From NCBI GenBank assembly GCA_910579775.1, contig CAJTUE010000002.1, positions 62,001 through 126,000 on the forward strand: DNA of 64,000 bases. The letters are read 5' to 3'. The stretch comes from an uncultured Oscillospiraceae bacterium. GTDB taxonomy: Bacteria; Bacillota; Clostridia; Oscillospirales; Oscillospiraceae. Shown here in pieces: positions 40,964 through 47,911 of the stretch (the stretch's first letter is position 1; each line of letters starts with the position of its first letter). Both the position numbers and the translations under genes were made by a program. Under the pieces are notes generated by a model. The model did no database searches. It saw nothing but the letters and a program-made list of their open reading frames with translations, and was not told the DNA's origin.

Positions 40964-42034
40964 TTATTTCAGCGCGTCGAACCGCTGGAGGATGGTGGCC
41001 ACCTCCGCGCGGGTCGCAGTGCCCTTGGGGTCTAAATATCCTGTGTTGCGGCCCTTGACCAGCTCCGCGCCGGTGGCCCACTCCATGGCCTTACCGGCCC
41101 AGGAGGCCACAGAATCGCCGTCAGGATAGTCCGCCAGTGAGCCCTTGGCGCTCACGTCTCCCTTCCGGTTGGTCTGGTAGCGGTAGAGCATAGTCACCAG
41201 CTGTTCTCTGGTCACCGCCAGGTCCGGGCAGTAGGTCCCGCCGCCCATACCGTTGACCACGCCGTTGGCGCTGGCCCAGGCGATGCCATCGGAGTACCAC
41301 AGCCCAGCCGGAACATCCGTAAAGCTTTCGCCCTTTTCAGGTGCTTGAGCCCCAGAGACCCGGTACAGCACCGTCGCCAGCATGGCCCGGGTCATAGAGG
41401 TATTGGGTGCAAAAGCATTTTCTGTCACGCCGGAGAAGTAGTCCTTGTTGTAGACGAACCGCACCGCGTCATAGTACCACTCTCCGGTTTTCACATCGGT
41501 GAAAGGCAGCGGCTCATCCCCTGCCTCTATTTTGACCGTTCCCTGGGTGCCAAAGCGTCCGGCGGAGGAGGCACGCACCCCGGCGCCGCTCTTACCGGTG
41601 GCGATATAGCGGTGACCCGCTTCCACCGCATCCCCTGCGTTCACGGGGCGGCCCACGGTCACATCCATCAGCGCACCTTCATGCACGGCACCGCTTCCCT
41701 CATAGAGGACAAAGCTGGCTCCCTGCTCCAGCGTCAGGAGTTCTCCGGCATTCCAGGTCTTCGGCGTGTAGCCCTCTATGGAGCCCCGGACCTTTTCCGC
41801 AGCCTTCACATCCGCCTCCCCTGCCTTGTCCAGCTTGGCAATGCTCTGGCTGTATGTACCTTTGGTGCCTTCTGAGGCCCGTTTTTCCAAGGCCTGGACC
41901 AAAGCGGCGGGATATGTGTCCTCCATGTAGCTTTTCGCCACCAACGGGTCCTCTCCCGCGCCTCCAACAGCCACTGCCACACCCAAACCGATCAGCGCCA
42001 CGGCGGCAATCACTGCCGCAATCTTGCGTTTCAT
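40964..42034 (-). CDS. S-layer-homology (SLH) domain surface protein
   Basis: The 356-residue protein has a hydrophobic signal or anchor (KIAAVIAAVALIGLGVAVAVG), a mixed region (30-180) with a ligand- or wall-facing appearance, and three SLH repeats. The repeats are marked by PFTDVKTGEWYYDAVRFVYNKDYFSGV, FTDVPAGLWYSDGIAWASANGVVNGM and WAGKAMEWATGAELVKGR. SLH repeats bind pyruvylated secondary wall polymers. It starts 3 bases after the rex stop, so it is probably read from the rex promoter, an unusual partner for a redox regulator. Confidence 0.88.
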   Translation of the reverse strand: MKRKIAAVIAAVALIGLGVAVAVGGAGEDPLVAKSYMEDTYPAALVQALEKRASEGTKGTYSQSIAKLDKAGEADVKAAEKVRGSIEGYTPKTWNAGELLTLEQGASFVLYEGSGAVHEGALMDVTVGRPVNAGDAVEAGHRYIATGKSGAGVRASSAGRFGTQGTVKIEAGDEPLPFTDVKTGEWYYDAVRFVYNKDYFSGVTENAFAPNTSMTRAMLATVLYRVSGAQAPEKGESFTDVPAGLWYSDGIAWASANGVVNGMGGGTYCPDLAVTREQLVTMLYRYQTNRKGDVSAKGSLADYPDGDSVASWAGKAMEWATGAELVKGRNTGYLDPKGTATRAEVATILQRFDALK

Positions 42035-42037
42035 AGG

Positions 42038-42670
42038 CTACTCCTTATTCTCCAGGATCATATATCCCAGCGTCAACAAGCTGTCCGCGAAGTGGACGTT
42101 TTCCACCACTGTCGTCTTCGGCACCGACAGCTCCATGTTTGTAAAATTCCATATTCCTCTTACCTTGCAAGCGGTCAGACGGTCTGTCACCGTCTGTGCC
42201 ACCCGCCCAGGCACGGTGAGCACCGCCACATCGGCGCCCTGGCGCTTCAGATATGCCTCCAGCTCTCCCATGTCCCGCACAGTCACCCCCGCCAGCTCCC
42301 GGCCGATGATGGCCGGATCGACGTCAAAGGCGGCCATGAGGGCAAAGCCGGTGCGTTCAAAGTGGAAGTTCTCCATCAGAGCCCGGCCCAGATTGCCCGC
42401 GCCCAGCAAAATGGCACGGTGACCCTGCCCCACGCCCAGGATCTCGCCGATCTCCCGGCGAAGGTTCTCTACGTTATAGCCATAGCCCTGCAGGCCAAAT
42501 TCCCCAAAGCAGGACAGGTCCTGCCGTATCTGGGAGGCGGTAATGCCCATGGCGGCGCTCAAAGCGCCGGAAGAAATGCGCACCACGCCGGCTCGGCTCA
42601 ATTCCTCCAGGTTACGGTAATATCGAGGTAACCGCCGGATCACGGCAGTAGACACTTTTTCTTTCTTCAT
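42038..42670 (-). CDS. rex: Redox-sensing transcriptional repressor Rex
   Basis: The 210-residue NADH/NAD sensor represses fermentation and respiration genes. An N-terminal winged helix (VSTAVIRRLPRYYRNLEELSRAGVVRISS, ASQIRQDLSCFGEFGLQGYGYNVENL) is followed by a Rossmann domain (AILLGAGNLGRALM) and the C-terminal swapped helix (NFTNMELSVPKTTVVENVHFADSLLTLGY). The ATG at 42670 matches the family N-terminus; the upstream 38-residue extension overlaps its promoter and is rejected. A Rex-like site overlaps the -35 box. Confidence 0.95.
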   Translation of the reverse strand: MKKEKVSTAVIRRLPRYYRNLEELSRAGVVRISSGALSAAMGITASQIRQDLSCFGEFGLQGYGYNVENLRREIGEILGVGQGHRAILLGAGNLGRALMENFHFERTGFALMAAFDVDPAIIGRELAGVTVRDMGELEAYLKRQGADVAVLTVPGRVAQTVTDRLTACKVRGIWNFTNMELSVPKTTVVENVHFADSLLTLGYMILENKE

Positions 42671-42709
42671 CAAGCGCCACGTCCTTTTGCTTTCTTTACG
42701 TTCTATTGT

Positions 42710-42750
42710 AGTGTAACGCATCAAGCAAAACTTGTCAAACTTTTTAACAA
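42710..42750 (-). promoter_or_regulatory. rex promoter with overlapping Rex-like operator
   Basis: Minus-strand TTGACA (42733-42738), a 17-base spacer and TACACT (42710-42715). The overlapping segment 42732-42750 reads TTGTCAAACTTTTTAACAA on the plus strand: close to the Rex consensus half-sites TTGTTAA/TTAACAA, but with a 5-base instead of 4-base centre. It suggests autorepression. Confidence 0.55.
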
Positions 42751-42758
42751 ACTTCTTT

Positions 42759-43427
42759 TCAGCGAAACTCTTTTCCCGTCTCATCCAACGCCCGTGCCCG
42801 GTGATAGGTCACAAAAGATGGGGCCAAATCGAGACATTCTTCTGACAGGGCATTTACCATTACACTTGGGTTTAAACCAGGATTCTGCGCCGCCAGAATA
42901 CACGTTAGCCTAAGCACGCCATCCCTCTCGTCTGTAAAGGCAGATCCCTTGATAAGCGGCGCCAGGTCTAACGTTGTCACACCGCTCTTTGCTTTTTTCG
43001 ACTTCTTTTCAATGACCCAGCTTTCCCGGCTCATAGCCGCGCTCCAGGCGTCGATCAGCGACTTCTTGTCACCGTCAAGCTCCAGCGTCATGCGGTATTC
43101 CAGCGCCGCCAGCTCCTTTAGAGGCCGTTCACCCGAATAGCACTCCTTCACCCGCACTCCTTCGGGAAGCACGGCGTTCAGCCGTGCGGGTACGTCAGCG
43201 TGGCCCGTCCCCTCCAGCAGTCCGAACTCCAGGATCTCACATTCGCTGGAAAAGCCCAGAGAGAGCGGCAGCGCAATGGAGATAAAGGGGTGTGGATTAA
43301 AGCCCTCGGTGTGTTTGATGGGAATATCCGCCCGTAAAAAAGCCCGCTGGAAGGTGCGCATCAGGTCCAGATGGGAGATATAGCGCGCCCGCCCTGTTTT
43401 TTCAAACAACAGCCGGTCCTTAGGCAT
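42759..43427 (-). CDS. TIGR03936-family radical-SAM-associated protein (DUF2344)
   Basis: The 222-residue protein opens DRLLFEKTGRARYISHLDLMRTFQRAFLRADIPIKHTEGFNPHPF, the hallmark of DUF2344, which in some species is fused to the C-terminus of the TIGR03960 radical SAM enzyme. Here it is a separate gene overlapping that enzyme by 8 bases. The biochemical role is unknown; an RNA- or ribosome-related function has been suspected because rng and rplU often follow. Those are absent here. The ATG at 43427 follows GGAGG. Confidence 0.88.
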   Translation of the reverse strand: MPKDRLLFEKTGRARYISHLDLMRTFQRAFLRADIPIKHTEGFNPHPFISIALPLSLGFSSECEILEFGLLEGTGHADVPARLNAVLPEGVRVKECYSGERPLKELAALEYRMTLELDGDKKSLIDAWSAAMSRESWVIEKKSKKAKSGVTTLDLAPLIKGSAFTDERDGVLRLTCILAAQNPGLNPSVMVNALSEECLDLAPSFVTYHRARALDETGKEFR

Positions 43428-45252
43428 CGCACACACCTCCCTCACAGAAACGGTTCGCTCCGCACCCGGAGCACTGGTGGCGGCAATCAGGGGTGATCAC
43501 CGCCGCGTAAGCCTGCTTGCACTCCCGCGCCAAAAAGGCTCTGGTCACACCCGTGGACGTGACCTCCCAGGGGAACACCTCGTTGTCCTCACGGACCCGG
43601 TTGGCGTAAAAATGGGGGTCGATCCCGCAGTCCTCAAAGGTCTTCAGCCAGCGTGACAGGTCGAAATACTCGCTCCAGGAGTCAAATTTGGCTCCCCGCC
43701 GCCAAGCCTCCTCAATGGCCCTGCCCAGCCGCCTGTCCCCCCGGGCAAACACAGCCTCCAAGAAGCTGGTGTCCGGGTCGTGCCAGTTGTAGGAGATACT
43801 GCGGTCGCGCATGTTTTCCCGCAGGAGAGTCACCCGGCGCATGTATTCGTCCATGTCAACCTGGGCTTCCCACTGAAAGGCTGTGTGGGGCTTGGGCACA
43901 AAGCAGGCGGTAGACACGGTAACGTGGACCCGGTGGGGGTTGGCGGAATGGGCCTTGCCGCACTGGACCACCTTTTTGGCCAGGTCTGCGATGCCCAGCA
44001 CGTCCTCGTCGGTCTCGGTGGGCAGACCCAGCATGAAGTAGAGCTTTACGCTGGTCCAGCCACCGGAAAAGGCGGTGCGGCAGGACTGCATCAGGTCCTC
44101 CTCGGTGACGTTCTTGTTGATGGCGTCCCGAAGCCGCTGAGTCCCTGCCTCGGGAGCAAAGGTCAGCCCGCTTTTGCGCACCGCCTGCATCCGCTGCATC
44201 AGGCTCATGGAAAAGTTGTCCGCCCGCAACGAGGGCAGAGAAAGGCCAATGTCCCGGGGGCGGCAGTAGTCCAGCAGTCCGTCACATAACTCCACCAGGG
44301 GCTTGTAGTCGCTGGTAGACAGGCTGGACAGGGTCATCTCCTGATAGCCCGAGTCCTTACACGCCGCGATCCCCTGCTCCAGCGCCACCTTAGGGTCTTT
44401 GGCGCGCACCGGGCGGTAGGCGTAACCCGCCTGACAGAAGCGGCACCCCCGAATGCACCCCCGAAACAGCTCCAGGGTCACCCGGTCATGGACTACCTCG
44501 GTGGACGGAACGATGGTGTCCGTGGGGAAATAGGAGGCGTTCATGTCGCTGACCACTCGCTTCAGGACGGGAAGTTCCATCCCTTCAGACGGTGTCAGGG
44601 CCTCAATGGTGCCGTCCACACCGTAGGTAACTTCCACCAGGCTTGGGATATACAGCCCCGGTATCTTGGAAAGCTCCCGCAGCAGCCGGGGCTTGCTCCA
44701 GCCCTCCCGCTTCCCTCTGCGGCAAAGCTCGATCATCTCAACGGTAACGTCCTCTCCCTCGCCTAGGGAGAACACATCCACAAAATCCGCCAGCGGCTCG
44801 GGGTTATAGCAGCATGTCCCTCCGGCCACGATGAGAGGCCAGGTCTCTGTCCGATCCTCCCTGCGGACCTTTAGTCCCGCCAGATCCATCATGTTGAGCA
44901 CGTTGGTGTACGCCATCTCATAGCCCAGAGAAAAGCCGATGATGTCAAACTCTCCCAGCGGGTCGCCGCTCTCCAAACCCCACAGAGGAATGCCATGGGC
45001 GCGCATCTGCTCCTCCATATCTCCCCAGGGGGCAAAGGCGCGTTCGCACCATACCCCCTCCATGCGGTTCATCACCCCATAGAGAATACGCACGCCCAGA
45101 TTGGACATGCCGATCTCGTAGGTATCGGGAAAGCATAAGGCGAAGCGGAAGTCCACCGCGCTCTTATCCTTCACCACCGCCCGGTACTCCCCACCCGTGT
45201 ACCGGGCAGGCTTTTGCACCAGAGGCAGGATGCGTTCCAATTCCTTTGTCAT
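43420..45252 (-). CDS. TIGR03960-family B12-binding-like radical SAM protein
   Basis: The 610-residue protein has an N-terminal cobalamin-binding-like region (ALCFPDTYEIGMSNLGVRILYGV, GFSLGYEMAYTNVLNMMDLAG) and a radical SAM core with CX3CX2C in ELFRGCIRGCRFCQAGYAYRP (near 272-292). FAPEAGTQRLRDAINKNVTEEDL follows, with a Cys-rich C-terminus (CRHQCSGCGANRFCEGGVC). The reaction is unassigned. It is paired and overlapping with the TIGR03936 gene. The ATG at 45252 follows AGGAGG. Confidence 0.9.
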   Translation of the reverse strand: MTKELERILPLVQKPARYTGGEYRAVVKDKSAVDFRFALCFPDTYEIGMSNLGVRILYGVMNRMEGVWCERAFAPWGDMEEQMRAHGIPLWGLESGDPLGEFDIIGFSLGYEMAYTNVLNMMDLAGLKVRREDRTETWPLIVAGGTCCYNPEPLADFVDVFSLGEGEDVTVEMIELCRRGKREGWSKPRLLRELSKIPGLYIPSLVEVTYGVDGTIEALTPSEGMELPVLKRVVSDMNASYFPTDTIVPSTEVVHDRVTLELFRGCIRGCRFCQAGYAYRPVRAKDPKVALEQGIAACKDSGYQEMTLSSLSTSDYKPLVELCDGLLDYCRPRDIGLSLPSLRADNFSMSLMQRMQAVRKSGLTFAPEAGTQRLRDAINKNVTEEDLMQSCRTAFSGGWTSVKLYFMLGLPTETDEDVLGIADLAKKVVQCGKAHSANPHRVHVTVSTACFVPKPHTAFQWEAQVDMDEYMRRVTLLRENMRDRSISYNWHDPDTSFLEAVFARGDRRLGRAIEEAWRRGAKFDSWSEYFDLSRWLKTFEDCGIDPHFYANRVREDNEVFPWEVTSTGVTRAFLARECKQAYAAVITPDCRHQCSGCGANRFCEGGVCDA

Positions 45253-45316
45253 AGCGGCCTCCTGAACAAGCAAAGTTATTTGTCAGTGTATCACACTTCC
45301 CCGAAAAAGGCAAGAA

Positions 45317-45347
45317 AACGCCGAAGGCCATCAAAACCTTCGGCGTT
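45317..45347. terminator. Terminator after the DUF4097 gene
   Basis: AACGCCGAAGG pairs with CCTTCGGCGTT across a 9-base loop. T-rich sequence follows on both strands. It lies just after the leftward DUF4097 stop. Confidence 0.7.
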
Positions 45348-45357
45348 CTGTTTTTTG

Positions 45358-46539
45358 TCATTGGAAAATCGTAGCCAGTTCCGGCGGGCTGGGAGGCTCC
45401 GGCGGGTCAGGAGGAGCGGGAATAGAGGACTCGTTGGTGAAGTCCACGGTCACATTGCCCACATCCGCCTCGGCCTTGAGAGAGAAGGAGTACGTCCCAG
45501 TGGTAACATAGGGGCTGCCCATCTTCTGCCCGTCCACCTTGAGCTTGCCTAGGTCCACCTCCAGCTCCAGGGAGTAGTCGCTGCGTGCGCCAACCGCGAT
45601 GGCCTCCACATTGCCCAGGTCGGCCTCCAGCTCGGTCTCCCTGGCTACAAACTCCGTGGCGGTCACATTGCCGGTGTCGCAGTAGCATTTCAACGAATCA
45701 GCCGTCACCGAGAGGACAGACACGTCTCCAAGGTTACTGTCACAGTCCAGCGCGCCAAATTCCCCGCCGGACACGGTGATGTCGCCCAGGTCAGCGTCCA
45801 ACTCAACATCCTCGGCGCTGACGTCCGCCATATAAATATTACCCAGGTCGGTGTCCACCTGCACTTGGTACAGGTTGATACCCCAGGGTACGGTGATGTT
45901 CACCTCTCCCCCCTTGTAGCCCAGGTTGACCATCCCGTCCATATCGCCGTGGATGTAGAGCGTGCCGTCCTGAACATTGCAGTCCATGATCTCTTTCTTG
46001 TCATGGTTGATATCCAACCAAAATTCCCCTCCCGCGGCGGTGATGGTCACGTTGTCGGACACACCCTCCACCACGATAGATTCAAATGGCTCCAGCTCTC
46101 CGGAGATACAGACCTGGTCGCCCTGCTCAGTGGTGACGAGCGTCTTGCCGCCCGTTCCTCCCACAATGGTCGCCTGCTGGATGGAGTCCTCCACCGTGTA
46201 GGCGGCGCGGTCCGATCTACCAAAGGCGTTTTCCCATACATTGCGGAAGAAGCTCTTCGTACCCCAGCCCACGAACGCCGTAACGGCGATTCCAACGCAC
46301 AACACACCGATGACAGCGGGCTTGACCCAGACCTTCCTTGTTCCCTTGCGCAGATACTCCTCCCGCTCCCGGACGATCTGCTCCGCCACCGCCTCCGGCG
46401 CGGGCAGTTCCTCGGCGGCGTTCTCCCCCGCCTCGGAAAAATACTCCCGGTGGTAGTTCATGGCATCGTCTACGTCCTCCCGGGGCACACGGTCCCGCAG
46501 AGCTGTCTCCAAGCGATTCAGAAATTCCTCGTTACTCAT
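45358..46539 (-). CDS. DUF1700/DUF4097 membrane-anchored putative adhesin
   Basis: The 393-residue protein has an N-terminal DUF1700-type helical domain (NEEFLNRLETALRDRVPREDVDDAMNYHREYFSEAG), one membrane helix (VWVKPAVIGVLCVGIAVTAFVGW, near 70-92), and an extracellular beta-helix of DUF4097 type. In the latter, about 20-residue units repeat an Asp/Asn-Leu-Gly-Asn/Asp turn (DLGNIYMADV, DLGDITVSG, NLGDVSVLSV, DTGNVTATEF, DLGNVEAIAV). It overlaps the PadR gene by 8 bases, the usual pairing, and is probably controlled by it in response to envelope conditions. Confidence 0.85.
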   Translation of the reverse strand: MSNEEFLNRLETALRDRVPREDVDDAMNYHREYFSEAGENAAEELPAPEAVAEQIVREREEYLRKGTRKVWVKPAVIGVLCVGIAVTAFVGWGTKSFFRNVWENAFGRSDRAAYTVEDSIQQATIVGGTGGKTLVTTEQGDQVCISGELEPFESIVVEGVSDNVTITAAGGEFWLDINHDKKEIMDCNVQDGTLYIHGDMDGMVNLGYKGGEVNITVPWGINLYQVQVDTDLGNIYMADVSAEDVELDADLGDITVSGGEFGALDCDSNLGDVSVLSVTADSLKCYCDTGNVTATEFVARETELEADLGNVEAIAVGARSDYSLELEVDLGKLKVDGQKMGSPYVTTGTYSFSLKAEADVGNVTVDFTNESSIPAPPDPPEPPSPPELATIFQ

Positions 46540-46861
46540 CTAGCATCTCTCCTTCCGCTCCAAATAGCAGTGCCTCTATCTTCTTCCGGTAGCTGTGCCA
46601 CTCGTCCCGGTAGGCCTTCAGCAGTACCTTCCCCACCGGCGTGATGGCGTAATACCGCCGGTTGCGGCCCTGAAAGGGCTTGTCATAGGTCTGCAAGGCA
46701 CCTTGCTGTTGAAGCCTTCGCAAAATGGGATAAAGTGTAGACTCTGAAATTTCCAGCCACTGTTGGATCCCCTGGGTCAGCGCATAGCCATAGGTGTCCC
46801 CCTGGTCGATCAGCGCCAGAACACAGCCGTCCAACAACGGTGACGCCACAGAAAATACCAC
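46532..46861 (-). CDS. PadR-family transcriptional regulator
   Basis: The 109-residue winged-helix protein has CVLALIDQGDTYGYALTQGIQQWLEISESTLYPILRRLQQQGAL, the PadR core, followed by YYAITPVGKVLLKAYRDEW and a short C-terminal dimer helix. Translation starts at GTG 46861, after AAGGAGG. The gene lies directly behind a promoter almost wholly covered by a palindrome, indicating autoregulation of padR-DUF4097. Confidence 0.92.
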   Translation of the reverse strand: MVFSVASPLLDGCVLALIDQGDTYGYALTQGIQQWLEISESTLYPILRRLQQQGALQTYDKPFQGRNRRYYAITPVGKVLLKAYRDEWHSYRKKIEALLFGAEGEMLDE

Positions 46862-46888
46862 TATTTCTGCCTCCTTATTATCAGCATA

Positions 46889-46922
46889 GCGATATTATAT
46901 TCTGTATAATATCGCACGTCAA
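46889..46922 (-). promoter_or_regulatory. padR promoter covered by an 11-5-11 palindrome
   Basis: Minus-strand TTGACG (46917-46922), a 17-base spacer and TATAAT (46894-46899). The perfect palindrome GCGATATTATA / TATAATATCGC spans 46889-46915, covering spacer and -10, as expected for a repressor operator. Confidence 0.75.
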
Positions 46923-46958
46923 GTAGTCGGGAGGATTTTTAATGCAGATTTAATAAAA

Positions 46959-46990
46959 CACACCATGCCACGATATCGTGGCGTGGTGTG
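46959..46990 (-). terminator. Terminator after the MerR-family gene
   Basis: A 14-bp stem with one mismatch (CACACCATGCCACG with CGTGGCGTGGTGTG) around ATAT, followed on the minus strand by TTTTATTAAA. Confidence 0.8.
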
Positions 46991-47003
46991 CCGCTGACAG
47001 AGC

Positions 47004-47729
47004 TTATTTCTTTACATACACCTTAATGGCCTCTGCGGCAAAGACGGCTGTGCCCTCCCCGCCTGCCTTGTCAATGTTTGACCTCATCCGCTCATCGGCC
47101 ATGTACATTTCTCCAAGCCCCGCCAAGATCTCGTCGGTGCAGTGGTAGTAGTGCTCTGTGATAAAGCGCTGAAGCTCAGCTACAAGAGCTTGTGCCGTGG
47201 GATTCTCGGGATGTTTGCCTTTCAGTGCGCCCATGCGGGCAAAAATGTCCATCACCGCCGTTCCCATAGCGTCCATTTCCTCTTTGCTCTTTCCCTTCAG
47301 CTTTTCCCTGCTCTTGGCGTAGGCCGCCGTACCTCCCCATCGTTCCTTTACCTCTTGGGCGTATTGGTCTATTTCTGTGCGGTCAAATGCCTGAAAACTC
47401 ATATTGTTTCCTCCTTTTTGCAATTCCTTTGCCAGTTGGATCAGGCGGGTCAAGTGCACTATACGTAACTCTAGCAGCTTGATCTGCTGGTCCAACGCCT
47501 CTTCCTGGTCAAAATTCGGATCGTTCAAAATCGTTTTGATCTCTTTCAGCGGAAATTCCAGTTCCCGAAAAAGCAGGATAGCCTGTAATTTTTCCAACGC
47601 CGCCTCGTCGTACAGCCGATAGCTGGCCTCAGTCACTGTTGTAGGCTTCAAAAGCCCGATGGCGTCATAATAATGGAGCGTCCTGGGAGTCAGCTTTGTC
47701 AATTCGCACACTTCATGAACGGTTTTCAT
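47004..47729 (-). CDS. MerR-family regulator with TipAS-type drug-binding domain
   Basis: The 241-residue protein has an N-terminal MerR winged helix (VHEVCELTKLTPRTLHYYDAIGLLKPTTVTEASYRLYDEAAL), a dimer helix, and a C-terminal TipAS domain (about 115-241, with EMDAMGTAVMDIFARMGALKGKHPENPTAQALVAELQRFITEHYYHC). TipAS domains bind thiopeptides or albicidin-like antibiotics, and TipAL itself activates its own promoter. The ATG at 47729 follows GGGAGGTG. It is a single-gene unit, so its target may be itself. Confidence 0.88.
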   Translation of the reverse strand: MKTVHEVCELTKLTPRTLHYYDAIGLLKPTTVTEASYRLYDEAALEKLQAILLFRELEFPLKEIKTILNDPNFDQEEALDQQIKLLELRIVHLTRLIQLAKELQKGGNNMSFQAFDRTEIDQYAQEVKERWGGTAAYAKSREKLKGKSKEEMDAMGTAVMDIFARMGALKGKHPENPTAQALVAELQRFITEHYYHCTDEILAGLGEMYMADERMRSNIDKAGGEGTAVFAAEAIKVYVKK

Positions 47730-47748
47730 TGGTTCACCTCCCTTCTGT

Positions 47749-47778
47749 ATCATACCATACACTATAACGTAACGTCAA
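47749..47778 (-). promoter_or_regulatory. MerR-type promoter of the TipAS regulator
   Basis: Minus-strand TTGACG (47773-47778) and TATGAT (47749-47754) are 18 bases apart. The -35 region carries TTGACGTTACGTTA (47765-47778) with an ACGT-T-ACGT dyad, as in MerR-family self-activated promoters. Confidence 0.5.
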
Positions 47779-47852
47779 AGTCAAGAGGAATTTTTGAAGT
47801 TTGACCATTCTGTAAACAATCCTTCTCCCACCCATTTCCGGTGAATTTGTGG

Positions 47853-47881
47853 TTGTAAAACTTGTCGAAATCTTATATAAT
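47853..47881 (+). promoter_or_regulatory. Promoter of the activase gene with a 0A box in the spacer
   Basis: TTGTAA (47853-47858), a 17-base spacer and TATAAT (47876-47881). TGTCGAA, an exact Spo0A-box core, lies at 47863-47869 between the two hexamers, a repressing position. Confidence 0.55.
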
Positions 47882-47911
47882 GTATGAGCATGTTTTTTTA
47901 GAGGTGAGACT

